Below, one piece after another: positions 1-6,021 of a stretch of DNA of 7,224 bases. Source of the DNA: Cloacimonetes bacterium UBA5210 (GTDB taxonomy: Bacteria; Cloacimonadota; Cloacimonadia; Cloacimonadales; Cloacimonadaceae). Position 1 is the first letter of the stretch; each line of letters starts with the position of its first letter. The notes under the pieces were generated by a model. The model saw only the letters and a list, made by a program, of their open reading frames with translations. It was not told where the DNA came from and did no database searches. The stretch is from positions 12,181-19,404 of the forward strand of contig DHVK01000008.1 in NCBI GenBank assembly GCA_002412625.1, read 5' to 3'. A program made the position numbers and the translations under genes.

Positions 1-156
1 ATAAAGCTGAGATCAAGCTGTTATTCTCGTATGAACACAGCATAATAATGCCTTTAGATCAGCTTATCATCCGCTGAATCAAGCAGGCGAGGGCTAGCCT
101 GAAACCCCGTGTCGAGAAAGAATGGTGCCCTCCCGATGAATATCCCCCAAACCGAA

Positions 157-183
157 CAGCCGGGTCGAAACTCAACCCGGCTG
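157..183 (-). terminator. Hairpin after the phosphoglycerate dehydrogenase gene, likely terminator
   Basis: A perfect 9-bp stem (CAGCCGGGT pairing with ACCCGGCTG) encloses a 9-base loop and begins 17 bases beyond the serA stop codon on the minus strand. The following bases read TTCGGTTTGG, only moderately T-rich, so this is a strong GC-rich hairpin with a poor U-tract. It probably ends the transcript or protects its 3' end. Between base 1 and this hairpin I see no credible gene, tRNA or riboswitch. Confidence 0.5.
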
Positions 184-200
184 GATAGGGATTGTTTTTT

Positions 201-1121
201 TTAGTTTACTTTGAAGGTTTTGTCGCCTTTCTCGAAAAAGGCAATGATCTGTTTTGCGGCTGCTACGCCGGCATTGGTGTTTGCTTCTTCGGTTTGTGCT
301 CCCATCTTTTTGGGTGTGCAATAGATGCGGTCCGCAAACTGCTCGGTGATAGCGGCCAGGTTATCCGGAGCCACATCACTCACGTAACGGAAGCCTTTCT
401 TTTCGGCAAAAGCCTTGAGGAGCGCTTCTTCGTCCAACACTTCTTTGCGGGCGGTATTCACCAGAGTAGCACCCACAGGCAAGAGGGAAAGCAGATCCCA
501 ATTGATGGATTTCTTGGTTTCGGCATTGGCGGGAATATGCAAGGAAACATAGTCCCCGGTTTTGAAGATATCTTCCACCTTGGACAGAGGTTTCACTTCT
601 TCCTTCAGCATCACTTCGTTCGCGATGTAAGGATCGTACGCGTACACTTCCATGCCGATGCCGCGAGCCATTCTGCCTACCAAACGGGCAATATAGCCAA
701 AGCCGAAAAGCACGAGTTTCTTTCCTGCCAGCTCGGTTCCGCTCTTTCCGTTGAACTTTCCGCGAGCCATGTAGATCATCATGCCGATGGCCAATTCCGC
801 AACCGCGTTCGAGTTTTGGCCGGGGGTATTCATCACCACCACTTCATGCGCGGTGCTAGCCTTGAGGTCCACGTTGTCATATCCGGCACCTGCGCGAACC
901 ACGATCTTCAGTTTGGTCGCGGCGTTCAATACCGCTTCATCCACTTTGTCGCTACGTATAATCAGCGCTTCAGCCTCTTTGACGGCAGCGTGGAACTCGC
1001 TGACATCGGTGTAGGATTCCAGAAAGCTGTAATCATATTTGGCAGCTTCCAGTTCAGCTTTGATCCTTGCAGCGGCTTCGGCTGCAAAGGGTTTTTCTGT
1101 GGCAATCAGGACTTTTGGCAT
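201..1121 (-). CDS. serA: D-3-phosphoglycerate dehydrogenase, short ACT-less form with Lys at the usual His position
   Basis: This NAD-dependent 2-hydroxyacid dehydrogenase probably oxidises 3-phosphoglycerate to 3-phosphohydroxypyruvate, the first step of serine synthesis in the cytosol. The 306-residue protein has an N-terminal substrate-binding part with RAGAGYDNVD (residues 76-85) and NTPGQNSNAVAEL (98-110), then a Rossmann core with GFGYIA (140-145) in place of the usual GxGxxG, then the catalytic Arg in NTARKE (Arg225). The usual catalytic TPH is TPKKMGAQTEEA, so Lys271 stands where His is expected. I recall this pattern from Bacteroides-type and Entamoeba enzymes (called type IIIK). 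There is no C-terminal ACT or ASB domain, so serine feedback through such a domain is not expected. I chose the ATG at 1121 because GGAGG lies 5 bases before it. An in-frame ATG at 1133 overlaps that ribosome site and would add only MEAT. The gene is 75 bases downstream of phosphofructokinase. A related hydroxyacid dehydrogenase with another substrate remains possible. Confidence 0.85.
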   Translation of the reverse strand: MPKVLIATEKPFAAEAAARIKAELEAAKYDYSFLESYTDVSEFHAAVKEAEALIIRSDKVDEAVLNAATKLKIVVRAGAGYDNVDLKASTAHEVVVMNTPGQNSNAVAELAIGMMIYMARGKFNGKSGTELAGKKLVLFGFGYIARLVGRMARGIGMEVYAYDPYIANEVMLKEEVKPLSKVEDIFKTGDYVSLHIPANAETKKSINWDLLSLLPVGATLVNTARKEVLDEEALLKAFAEKKGFRYVSDVAPDNLAAITEQFADRIYCTPKKMGAQTEEANTNAGVAAAKQIIAFFEKGDKTFKVN

Positions 1122-1123
1122 TG

Positions 1124-1131
1124 TAGCCTCC
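1124..1131 (-). promoter_or_regulatory. Ribosome binding site that decides the serA start
   Basis: On the minus strand the sequence reads ATGGAGGCTACAATG. GGAGG is spaced 5 bases from the second ATG (1121), while the first in-frame ATG (1133) overlaps GGAGG and has no Shine-Dalgarno sequence of its own. The second ATG is therefore the likely start. Confidence 0.75.
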
Positions 1132-1165
1132 ATTTGTATATTTTTGTTTTCTTCTTACAGTATAA

Positions 1166-1185
1166 GCTTTGGGTTTGCCCAAAGC
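1166..1185 (-). terminator. Intergenic hairpin between phosphofructokinase and serA
   Basis: A perfect 8-bp stem (GCTTTGGG pairing with CCCAAAGC) with a 4-base loop begins 11 bases after the phosphofructokinase stop codon. On the minus strand it is followed by TTATACTGTAAG rather than a T-run. It may be a weak or partial terminator, or an RNA processing or stability element that lowers serA expression relative to phosphofructokinase. I saw no convincing promoter between the hairpin and serA, which favours at least some read-through. Confidence 0.4.
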
Positions 1186-1196
1186 AAGCACAGAGC

Positions 1197-2294
1197 TTAA
1201 TCACCCAGGGAGATTCCCAAACCACGCGCGGTTTTCACCAGATTCCCCTTGGGGTTTACCAGATTGTATTCTTTGATGGCGTCTTTGATGGGCACAGCGA
1301 TGATGTTTGGATGCCGATAGGCAACCATGTGGCCCCATTGCTTGGCCAGCACGAGCTCGAAAGCCCGGACACCGAATTGTGAGGCGAGAATACGGTCAAA
1401 AGCGTTGGGAGTTCCGCCGCGCTGCAAATGCCCCAGGATGGTCTCCCGGATCTCGATCGGACACCCGGCGTCGCGCAGTTCTTCAGCCAAACGCATGGCC
1501 GCACCACCCAGGCGAATTTTCATTGCCCCGGGGCTATCGTTTTCGGTGTAGGACATTTCCCCGCCCACAGGTGTAGCGCCTTCGGCGATCACGATATTGG
1601 CAAAGCCTCTGCCATTGTCATAGCGCTGCATGATGGCTTCCATCACCGCATCTATGCTATAGGGAATCTCCGGAATCAAACACACCTCTGCCCCACCGGC
1701 AATGGCGGCGTGCAAGGCGATCCAGCCCGCGTAACGCCCCATTACTTCCAGGATCAATACCCGGTGATGGCTGGCAGCTGTGGTCACAAGTTTGTCCACG
1801 GCATCGGTGGCAACATCCACCGCGGTCTGAAAACCAAAGGTAAAATCTGTATCCGAGAGATCGTTGTCTATGGTTTTGGGCACTCCGATAATGGGACAAC
1901 CCATCTCAAACAGGCCCTGGGATATCTTTTGCGAGCCGTCTCCGCCGATGTTGATGATGGCATCTATATTCTGGTAGCGAAGGCGTTGCAAGAACTCTTC
2001 GCTGCGGTCGGCAGTGGTCCAATTGCCTTGAGCATCTTTTACCGGCCAGGCAAAGGGTCCGCCCTTGTTTGTAGTGCCGATGATGGTGCCTCCGCGCACA
2101 TGGATTCCCGCCACTTTCTCCGGAGTCAGTTCTATAAGATGCATCGGGTCCCTCAGAATGCCGTCAAATGCGTCAATAGAACCCAAAACTTCCCAGGTGC
2201 GCTCTTGCGAGGCCCTTTTCACTATTGCACGAATCACGGCATTCAGGCCCGGGCAATCCCCACCACCGGTAGCAATCAATAATCTCTTTCTCAT
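1197..2294 (-). CDS. pfkA: 6-phosphofructokinase, probably ATP-dependent, group III-like
   Basis: This cytosolic enzyme phosphorylates fructose 6-phosphate to fructose 1,6-bisphosphate, the committed step of glycolysis. The 365-residue protein carries GGGDCPGLNAVIR (10-22), the phosphoryl-donor loop GGDGS (117-121), the catalytic loop PKTIDND (139-145, Asp143 as base), EVMGRYAG (183-190) and the family signature RETILGHLQRGGTPNAFDR (283-301). At the two positions that distinguish phosphoryl donors, Gly120 (E. coli Gly104) matches ATP enzymes while Lys140 (E. coli Gly124) matches pyrophosphate enzymes. In characterised relatives the Gly/Lys pair generally goes with ATP use, so I infer ATP. It is about 45 residues longer than E. 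coli PfkA and close to actinobacterial-type enzymes. The ATG at 2294 follows GGGGAG with 5 bases between. The gene lies between an MFS transporter gene and serA on the same strand. Confidence 0.9.
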   Translation of the reverse strand: MRKRLLIATGGGDCPGLNAVIRAIVKRASQERTWEVLGSIDAFDGILRDPMHLIELTPEKVAGIHVRGGTIIGTTNKGGPFAWPVKDAQGNWTTADRSEEFLQRLRYQNIDAIINIGGDGSQKISQGLFEMGCPIIGVPKTIDNDLSDTDFTFGFQTAVDVATDAVDKLVTTAASHHRVLILEVMGRYAGWIALHAAIAGGAEVCLIPEIPYSIDAVMEAIMQRYDNGRGFANIVIAEGATPVGGEMSYTENDSPGAMKIRLGGAAMRLAEELRDAGCPIEIRETILGHLQRGGTPNAFDRILASQFGVRAFELVLAKQWGHMVAYRHPNIIAVPIKDAIKEYNLVNPKGNLVKTARGLGISLGD

Positions 2295-2322
2295 ATAAAC
2301 TCCCCAGTTTTCATAGTGCCAG

Positions 2323-2349
2323 CCTATAATCCGGCGCTCTTTTAGTCAA
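2323..2349 (-). promoter_or_regulatory. Candidate promoter for phosphofructokinase
   Basis: On the minus strand TTGACT (2344-2349) is followed after 15 bases by TATAGG (2323-2328), leaving a leader of roughly 20 bases before the ATG at 2294. The -35 box is good, but the -10 box is only 4/6 and the spacing is short. The bases right after the -35 box resemble those upstream of the transporter gene. Confidence 0.3.
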
Positions 2350-2399
2350 TACTTATTATGCTTTCAGCTCAACTGATGTAATGCAAATGTGGAACTTTA

Positions 2400-3668
2400 T
2401 CAATCTATGATATCCACTTTCGTGTATCTCAAGCGCCGGTAGTCTCTGAAACTCATCAATGAGGCCAACCCGAGAAATCCCGCTGCCACAATAAACACAG
2501 ATTCTATCCCGACCAGGCGCAACAAGGTAAAACCTAATACCGGGGCGATCAAGCCGCGCACTCCGGTGAGAGTGACGTGCACACTCTGATACATCGCCGC
2601 GTCTTCATCGCCGGCAAAGAAGATCGAGCTCATGTTCCACGCCATATTCACCCCGGTCATCGCCAAGCCGAATATCGTATATGCAATGAACACGATGATT
2701 ACTGCTACCACGGATTCCCCTGCCCACAAAGAAGATAGCACAAATAACAGCGGAAACAACATCAACAAGGCAAAGCTAAAGCCTATATATTTGAATGGGT
2801 GCATCTTGTCGTGCAGACGGCCAAAGAGCGGTGCCAGGAATAGCATCCCCAACTGAGAGAGGATGCCCTTGGCCAGAAAATTGTTCGTATAGCTGAGCTG
2901 TAGTTTATCCACCATATAGATCGGAATGATCGGTTGCATCATGATGAAACCCATGCCGTAGATCGAGAAACTGCGCTCGAAACAGGCAAAAGGCCGGTTC
3001 TCCTTCATCAACGCCACACTCCGTTTGATGGGATCCAAGAGGGCTTCCGTGAATTTCAGTTTCTTTCTGTGCAGCGGAGGATCCACCACCGGCTCTTGAA
3101 TCTTGATGCGGGAGAGCAGCATCGAACTGATGAATCCGGCAATACCGGTGATCACCAGAATCGCTCGGAAACTGGATTCATTGGTATCCAGCACTCTGCC
3201 GGCAATAAAGGTCAACACCACCGAGACCGTCATCCCAATACTGATGGTATAGCCATAAACTGCCGAGCGGCGCTGAGGGCGGATGTTCTTCTGGTAAATG
3301 CTGTTTTGCGCGGGGATCAGCATCGAATTTGCCGAATAGAGCAAGCCCATCACCACCAGAAACTGGTTCATCGTGGTGATCCAGATGGCAGAGATCAGCG
3401 TAAGCCTGCCAACCACTCCGCCCAGGATGAAGTAGCGTGATTTGTGACGTGATTGTTCAAACAATCTGCCCCACCAAATGGAGAGGAAGTTTGATATCGG
3501 CCAGATCATTGTCATCAACATCAGTTGCCAATCCATCGCGCGAAGGGCCTTGCGGGCAATAATATCCTGGGTTTGCCCCAGGGATTGCACGGCTCCGTTG
3601 AACACCGCGGCCATCATCAACAGATAGACGGTTTGTCTTACAAAGGGATTCAGTTCTTTAATCTTCAT
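2400..3668 (-). CDS. Major facilitator superfamily transporter, substrate unknown
   Basis: The 422-residue protein is very hydrophobic and has the layout of a 12-helix MFS permease of the inner membrane. There are six hydrophobic segments up to about residue 190, a charged central loop at about 190-225 (rich in Lys, with KIQEPVVDPPLHRKKLKF), then six more segments. A motif-A-like loop, GRLFEQSRHKSR (67-78), follows helix 2, and a second copy-like loop, FGRLHDKMHPFKY, lies in the C-terminal half, as expected from the internal duplication of the fold. No substrate-specific motif is recognisable, so sugar, peptide or drug export are all open. Translation starts at ATG 3668. There is no strong Shine-Dalgarno sequence, and a small inverted repeat abuts the start. 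The phosphofructokinase gene begins 105 bases downstream with no obvious terminator between. The stop codon is TGA. Confidence 0.85.
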   Translation of the reverse strand: MKIKELNPFVRQTVYLLMMAAVFNGAVQSLGQTQDIIARKALRAMDWQLMLMTMIWPISNFLSIWWGRLFEQSRHKSRYFILGGVVGRLTLISAIWITTMNQFLVVMGLLYSANSMLIPAQNSIYQKNIRPQRRSAVYGYTISIGMTVSVVLTFIAGRVLDTNESSFRAILVITGIAGFISSMLLSRIKIQEPVVDPPLHRKKLKFTEALLDPIKRSVALMKENRPFACFERSFSIYGMGFIMMQPIIPIYMVDKLQLSYTNNFLAKGILSQLGMLFLAPLFGRLHDKMHPFKYIGFSFALLMLFPLLFVLSSLWAGESVVAVIIVFIAYTIFGLAMTGVNMAWNMSSIFFAGDEDAAMYQSVHVTLTGVRGLIAPVLGFTLLRLVGIESVFIVAAGFLGLASLMSFRDYRRLRYTKVDIID

Positions 3669-3682
3669 GTCTCAAGCGAGAC
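3669..3682 (-). promoter_or_regulatory. Short inverted repeat abutting the transporter start codon
   Basis: On the minus strand GTCTC-GCTT-GAGAC lies immediately before the ATG at 3668. The 5-bp stem contains the only nearby Shine-Dalgarno-like bases (GAG), so folding could limit ribosome access. The stem is short, so chance is a real alternative. Confidence 0.3.
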
Positions 3683-3704
3683 CTCAAACAGGATGGCGCT
3701 TTTT

Positions 3705-3710
3705 TGTCAA
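3705..3710 (-). promoter_or_regulatory. Candidate -35 box upstream of the transporter
   Basis: A perfect TTGACA on the minus strand lies 37-42 bases before the transporter ATG. No good -10 box follows at 16-18 bases (TTTGAG or TTGAGG), so this is only a half-promoter by sigma70 rules. Confidence 0.25.
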
Positions 3711-3740
3711 CCGGCAAACGCTTCAAAACCTATAAGCCCA

Positions 3741-3773
3741 TAAACAAGCGCCTCCCCGCAAAGGAGGAGGCGC
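3741..3773 (-). terminator. Rho-independent terminator after groEL
   Basis: An 8-bp GC-rich stem (GCGCCTCC pairing with GGAGGCGC, 3748-3773) with a 10-base loop is followed on the minus strand by TTGTTTA. It begins 22 bases past the groEL stop codon. It should separate groEL from the transporter gene downstream. Confidence 0.75.
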
Positions 3774-3795
3774 ATTGCGATTTATAGTTTTCGGT

Positions 3796-5433
3796 TTAGT
3801 ACATTCCGCCCATGCCGCCCATACCGGGGTTTGGCATAGATGCAGGAGCTTCGGGTTCAGGGATATCGGTGATGATGCATTCGGTAGTCAGGAACAAGGC
3901 TGCGATGGAGGCGGCGTTTTGCACGGCACTACGCACAACCTTGGCAGGGTCGATGATTCCGGCTTCAAAGAGATCTTCATACTTTCCGTTGGCGGCGTTG
4001 AAGCCCATATGGATATCTTTGAATCCTTTGATTTTTTCCACTACCACGGCACCTTCTTCGCCGGCATTGGCTGCGATCTGATAGACCGGTCTTTCCATAG
4101 CTTTGGCCATTATTTCCACAGCCATCTTTTCTTCATAGGAAAGGCCTTTCATAGCTTTCAGCGCTTTTGCGGCTTGGATCAGGGTTACTCCACCGCCGGG
4201 AACAATACCTTCTTCTACTGCGGCACGGGTGGCATGCAGAGCATCATCCACACGGGCTTTCTTTTCTTTCATCTCGGTTTCGGTGGCAGCGCCGATGCGC
4301 AGCACGGCAACACCGCTGGAAAGCTTGGCAAGACGTTCTTGCAGCTTTTCTTTGTCATAATCCGAAGTAGTTTCTTCGATCTGGGCTTTAATCTGCTTCA
4401 CTCTGCCGTCGATGGCGTCCTGAGAGCCTGCGCCTTCACGGATGGTGGTGTTTTCTTTTTCTACCAGAACTTTCTTGGCACGGCCGAGGTCGGTCATAGT
4501 CGCGCTATCCAGTTTGCGGCCCATATCTTCAGAGATCAGGGTGGCGCCGGTAAGGATCGCGATGTCTTCCATCATGGCTTTGCGACGGTCGCCGAAGCCC
4601 GGAGCTTTCACGGCTACAATGTTCAGGATTCCGCGCAGTTTATTGACCACAAGGGTCGCCAAGGCTTCGCCTTCGATGTCTTCAGAGATAATCAACAGGG
4701 GTTTGCCGGTTTGAGCTACTTCCTGCAGAATCGGCAGAAGGTCTTTCATCACGCTGATCTTTTTGTCGAAAAGCAGGATGAAGGGATCTTCCATCTCGGC
4801 AATCATCTTGTCCGGATTGGTAACGAAATAAGGAGAGAGATAACCGCGGTCAAACTGCATGCCTTCCACTTTTTCCAGGCCGGTGTCGATGGATTTGGCT
4901 TCTTCGATATTGATGATGCCTTCTTTGCCAACGCTTTCCATGGCTTCGGCAATCAGTCTGCCGATTTCAGGATCGTTGTTGGCGCTGATGGTGGCGATCT
5001 GCGCTACTTCGCTGTTGCTTTTGATCGCTTTGGAATAGGCGTGAATCTGTTCCACGATTACTTTGGTGGCTTTTTCCAGACCGCGTTTCAGATACATCGG
5101 GTTTACGCCCGCGGTAACATGCTTCAAGCCTTCTTCGATGATGGCCTGAGCCAGGATCGTGGCTGTGGTGGTTCCGTCACCGGCGTTGTCATGAGTCTTC
5201 TCTGCCACTTCTTTGCAAAGCTGGGCACCCATGTTTTCGTAGGGATCCTCAAGCTCAATTTCTTTGGCGATGGTCACACCGTCGTTGGTGATCGTGGGTG
5301 AACCAAATTTCTTGTCCAATACTACATTTCTGCCCCTGGGTCCAAGGGTAACCTTAACGGCATCAGTCAGCTTGTCGACACCCTTCTTCAGTGAAGTGCG
5401 TGCGTCATGCGAATATTGCATTTGTTTTGCCAT
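3796..5433 (-). CDS. groEL: Chaperonin GroEL (Hsp60, Cpn60)
   Basis: GroEL is the 60-kDa ATP-driven chaperonin that forms a double seven-membered ring in the cytosol and folds proteins together with the GroES lid. The 545-residue length is typical. Diagnostic segments are visible in order: VTLGPRGRNVVLDKKFGSP (28-46), the ATP loop AGDGTTTAT (from residue 84, with Asp86 the counterpart of E. coli Asp87), KAPGFGDRRK in the apical domain, DDALHATRAAVEEG with the catalytic Asp region, GIVPGGGV, and the flexible tail GMGGMGGMY. No key residue appears lost. ATG at 5433 is preceded by GGAGG with 9 bases between. A CIRCE operator lies 40 bases upstream and a terminator just downstream, so it appears to be a single-gene unit. 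groES, usually directly upstream, is absent from the whole window. A second chaperonin copy elsewhere in the genome cannot be excluded. Confidence 0.98.
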   Translation of the reverse strand: MAKQMQYSHDARTSLKKGVDKLTDAVKVTLGPRGRNVVLDKKFGSPTITNDGVTIAKEIELEDPYENMGAQLCKEVAEKTHDNAGDGTTTATILAQAIIEEGLKHVTAGVNPMYLKRGLEKATKVIVEQIHAYSKAIKSNSEVAQIATISANNDPEIGRLIAEAMESVGKEGIINIEEAKSIDTGLEKVEGMQFDRGYLSPYFVTNPDKMIAEMEDPFILLFDKKISVMKDLLPILQEVAQTGKPLLIISEDIEGEALATLVVNKLRGILNIVAVKAPGFGDRRKAMMEDIAILTGATLISEDMGRKLDSATMTDLGRAKKVLVEKENTTIREGAGSQDAIDGRVKQIKAQIEETTSDYDKEKLQERLAKLSSGVAVLRIGAATETEMKEKKARVDDALHATRAAVEEGIVPGGGVTLIQAAKALKAMKGLSYEEKMAVEIMAKAMERPVYQIAANAGEEGAVVVEKIKGFKDIHMGFNAANGKYEDLFEAGIIDPAKVVRSAVQNAASIAALFLTTECIITDIPEPEAPASMPNPGMGGMGGMY

Positions 5434-5473
5434 TGTTGTTTTCCTCCATATCCTTTTAATTTCAAAATCGTTT

Positions 5474-5500
5474 TTAGCAGTCAGTTCTAATGAGTGCTAA
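5474..5500 (-). promoter_or_regulatory. CIRCE operator (HrcA binding site) of groEL
   Basis: On the minus strand TTAGCACTC, 9 bases, then GACTGCTAA match the CIRCE consensus TTAGCACTC-N9-GAGTGCTAA with one mismatch, in the second arm (GAC instead of GAG). The site lies 40 bases before the groEL ATG, inside or next to the expected transcription start. This is the usual place for repression by HrcA, with relief on heat shock. hrcA itself is not in the window. Confidence 0.93.
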
Positions 5501-5526
5501 TCTTATAATATCCCAATTCCTGTCAA
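5500..5526 (-). promoter_or_regulatory. groEL promoter
   Basis: On the minus strand a perfect -35 box TTGACA (5521-5526) is followed after 15 bases by TAAGAT (5500-5505), whose last base overlaps CIRCE. Alternative -10 boxes TATAAG or TATTAT lie slightly closer. A vegetative promoter overlapping CIRCE is the standard arrangement for HrcA-regulated chaperonin genes. The exact -10 is uncertain. Confidence 0.6.
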
Positions 5527-5826
5527 GCGCAAATTTAATTTCTGCCTTTTTCACCTTTGTTTCTAATAAATGAGGGAATAAGAGTCAGCGACATCTGCAA
5601 ACGTGCCAGTAAGCTGGATCAGATGAGAAGCACCAGTCAATTCTCATTTGTTATCTCTTTTAAATATCGATTGCTATGACGTGGCATAAACAATTCAAGC
5701 TTAATCTTAGGTGATACGAACTCCTTATAGTTAACATACACCAACCTTAATTGCAAAGTAATGTACAAAGCATTCTTTCTGGTTCTTTGAGCCACATAGG
5801 GCGAAATCCGATTGCGATGTGTTCGA
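5527..5826. other. AT-rich intergenic stretch without a credible gene
   Basis: Between the groEL promoter and the repeat cluster I see no convincing gene. A 68-codon minus-strand frame (5637-5843) starts with TTG, lacks a Shine-Dalgarno sequence, is rich in Arg, Asn and Tyr, and its start overlaps a hairpin, so I do not call it. A 7-bp inverted repeat (ATGAGAA at 5623, TTCTCAT at 5641) is AT-rich and of unclear meaning. The nonamer ACGTGGCAT at 5679-5687 recurs at 5911-5919 inside the palindrome to the right. Confidence 0.5.
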
Positions 5827-5847
5827 AGCATTGCGCATAGCAATGCT
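5827..5847. repeat. Perfect 8-bp hairpin, first of a hairpin cluster
   Basis: AGCATTGC pairs with GCAATGCT across the 5-base loop GCATA. It is followed within 5 bases by a second hairpin (ACCCT-CGA-AGGGT, 5852-5864) and then by the left arm of a long imperfect palindrome starting at 5880. This clustering is more than expected in ordinary spacer DNA and resembles a REP- or BIME-type array. Confidence 0.5.
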
Positions 5848-5879
5848 GAAGACCCTCGAAGGGTTCATAAACACCTTTT

Positions 5880-5958
5880 AGCCCCTCAAGGGCGATACCA
5901 TTATATTTCTACGTGGCATGGGTTTAGGCAAAAAAATGAGGTGTCGTCCTAAGGGGCT
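5880..5958. repeat. Long imperfect palindrome, REP- or MITE-like
   Basis: The left arm AGCCCCTCAAGGGCGATACC (5880-5899) is nearly the reverse complement of the right arm GGTGTCGTCCTAAGGGGCT (5940-5958). The outer 7 bases match exactly, and the rest match apart from one bulge and three or so substitutions. The 40-base loop holds a run of seven A. The left arm also contains its own small stem (GCCC-CTCAA-GGGC). I recall similar GCCCCT/AGGGGC-bounded elements scattered between genes in genomes of this kind, but I cannot confirm copies here. It could also act as a transcript-end structure for the acetyltransferase gene to its right. Confidence 0.5.
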
Positions 5959-5981
5959 GGAGTAGTCCACCCCGCATTCAA

Positions 5982-6020
5982 ATCTGTGTTACCCGTTGCA
6001 CCTGTCCCATCCGTGTGACT
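5982..6020. repeat. Degenerate direct repeat abutting the acetyltransferase stop codon
   Basis: ATCTGTGTTACC (5982-5993) and ATCCGTGTGACT (6009-6020) match at 9 of 12 positions with a 27-base period. The sequence between them (CGTTGCACCTGTCCC) carries similar short words. On the minus strand it reads as ACACGGAT and ACACAGAT type words, which I recall as common intergenic repeat vocabulary in Cloacimonadota and Bacteroidota genomes. It ends 1 base before the stop codon at 6022-6024. Confidence 0.35.
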
Positions 6021-6021
6021 A

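Noticed and set aside
158..182. tRNA T-arm-like sequence GGGTCGAAACTCAACCC
   Set aside because: The loop is 9 rather than 7 bases, and no acceptor, D or anticodon arms can be built around it. A terminator hairpin explains it better.
192..1382. 396-codon plus-strand open frame opposite serA and the end of phosphofructokinase
   Set aside because: It spans two genes and their spacer antisense, has shadow composition and has no ribosome binding site.
1428..2282. 284-codon plus-strand open frame opposite phosphofructokinase
   Set aside because: It is an antisense shadow of a gene with every family signature present on the minus strand.
3775..5301. 508-codon plus-strand open frame opposite groEL
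   Set aside because: It is the in-register antisense shadow of groEL, rich in His, Phe and Gly. The minus strand is an intact, unmistakable GroEL.
5623..5647. AT-rich inverted repeat ATGAGAA/TTCTCAT as a terminator
   Set aside because: The 7-bp stem has low GC and an 11-base loop, and no gene ends nearby on either strand.
5637..5843. 68-codon minus-strand open frame in the groEL to acetyltransferase gap
   Set aside because: It begins with TTG inside a perfect hairpin, has no Shine-Dalgarno sequence, has shadow-like composition (Arg, Asn, Tyr-rich) and contains no recognisable motif. It is shorter than groES and does not resemble it.
5860..6021. Integron attC site downstream of the GNAT gene
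   Set aside because: GNAT genes are common in cassettes and the region is palindromic, but I found no RYYYAAC and GTTRRRY core pair in the right arrangement.
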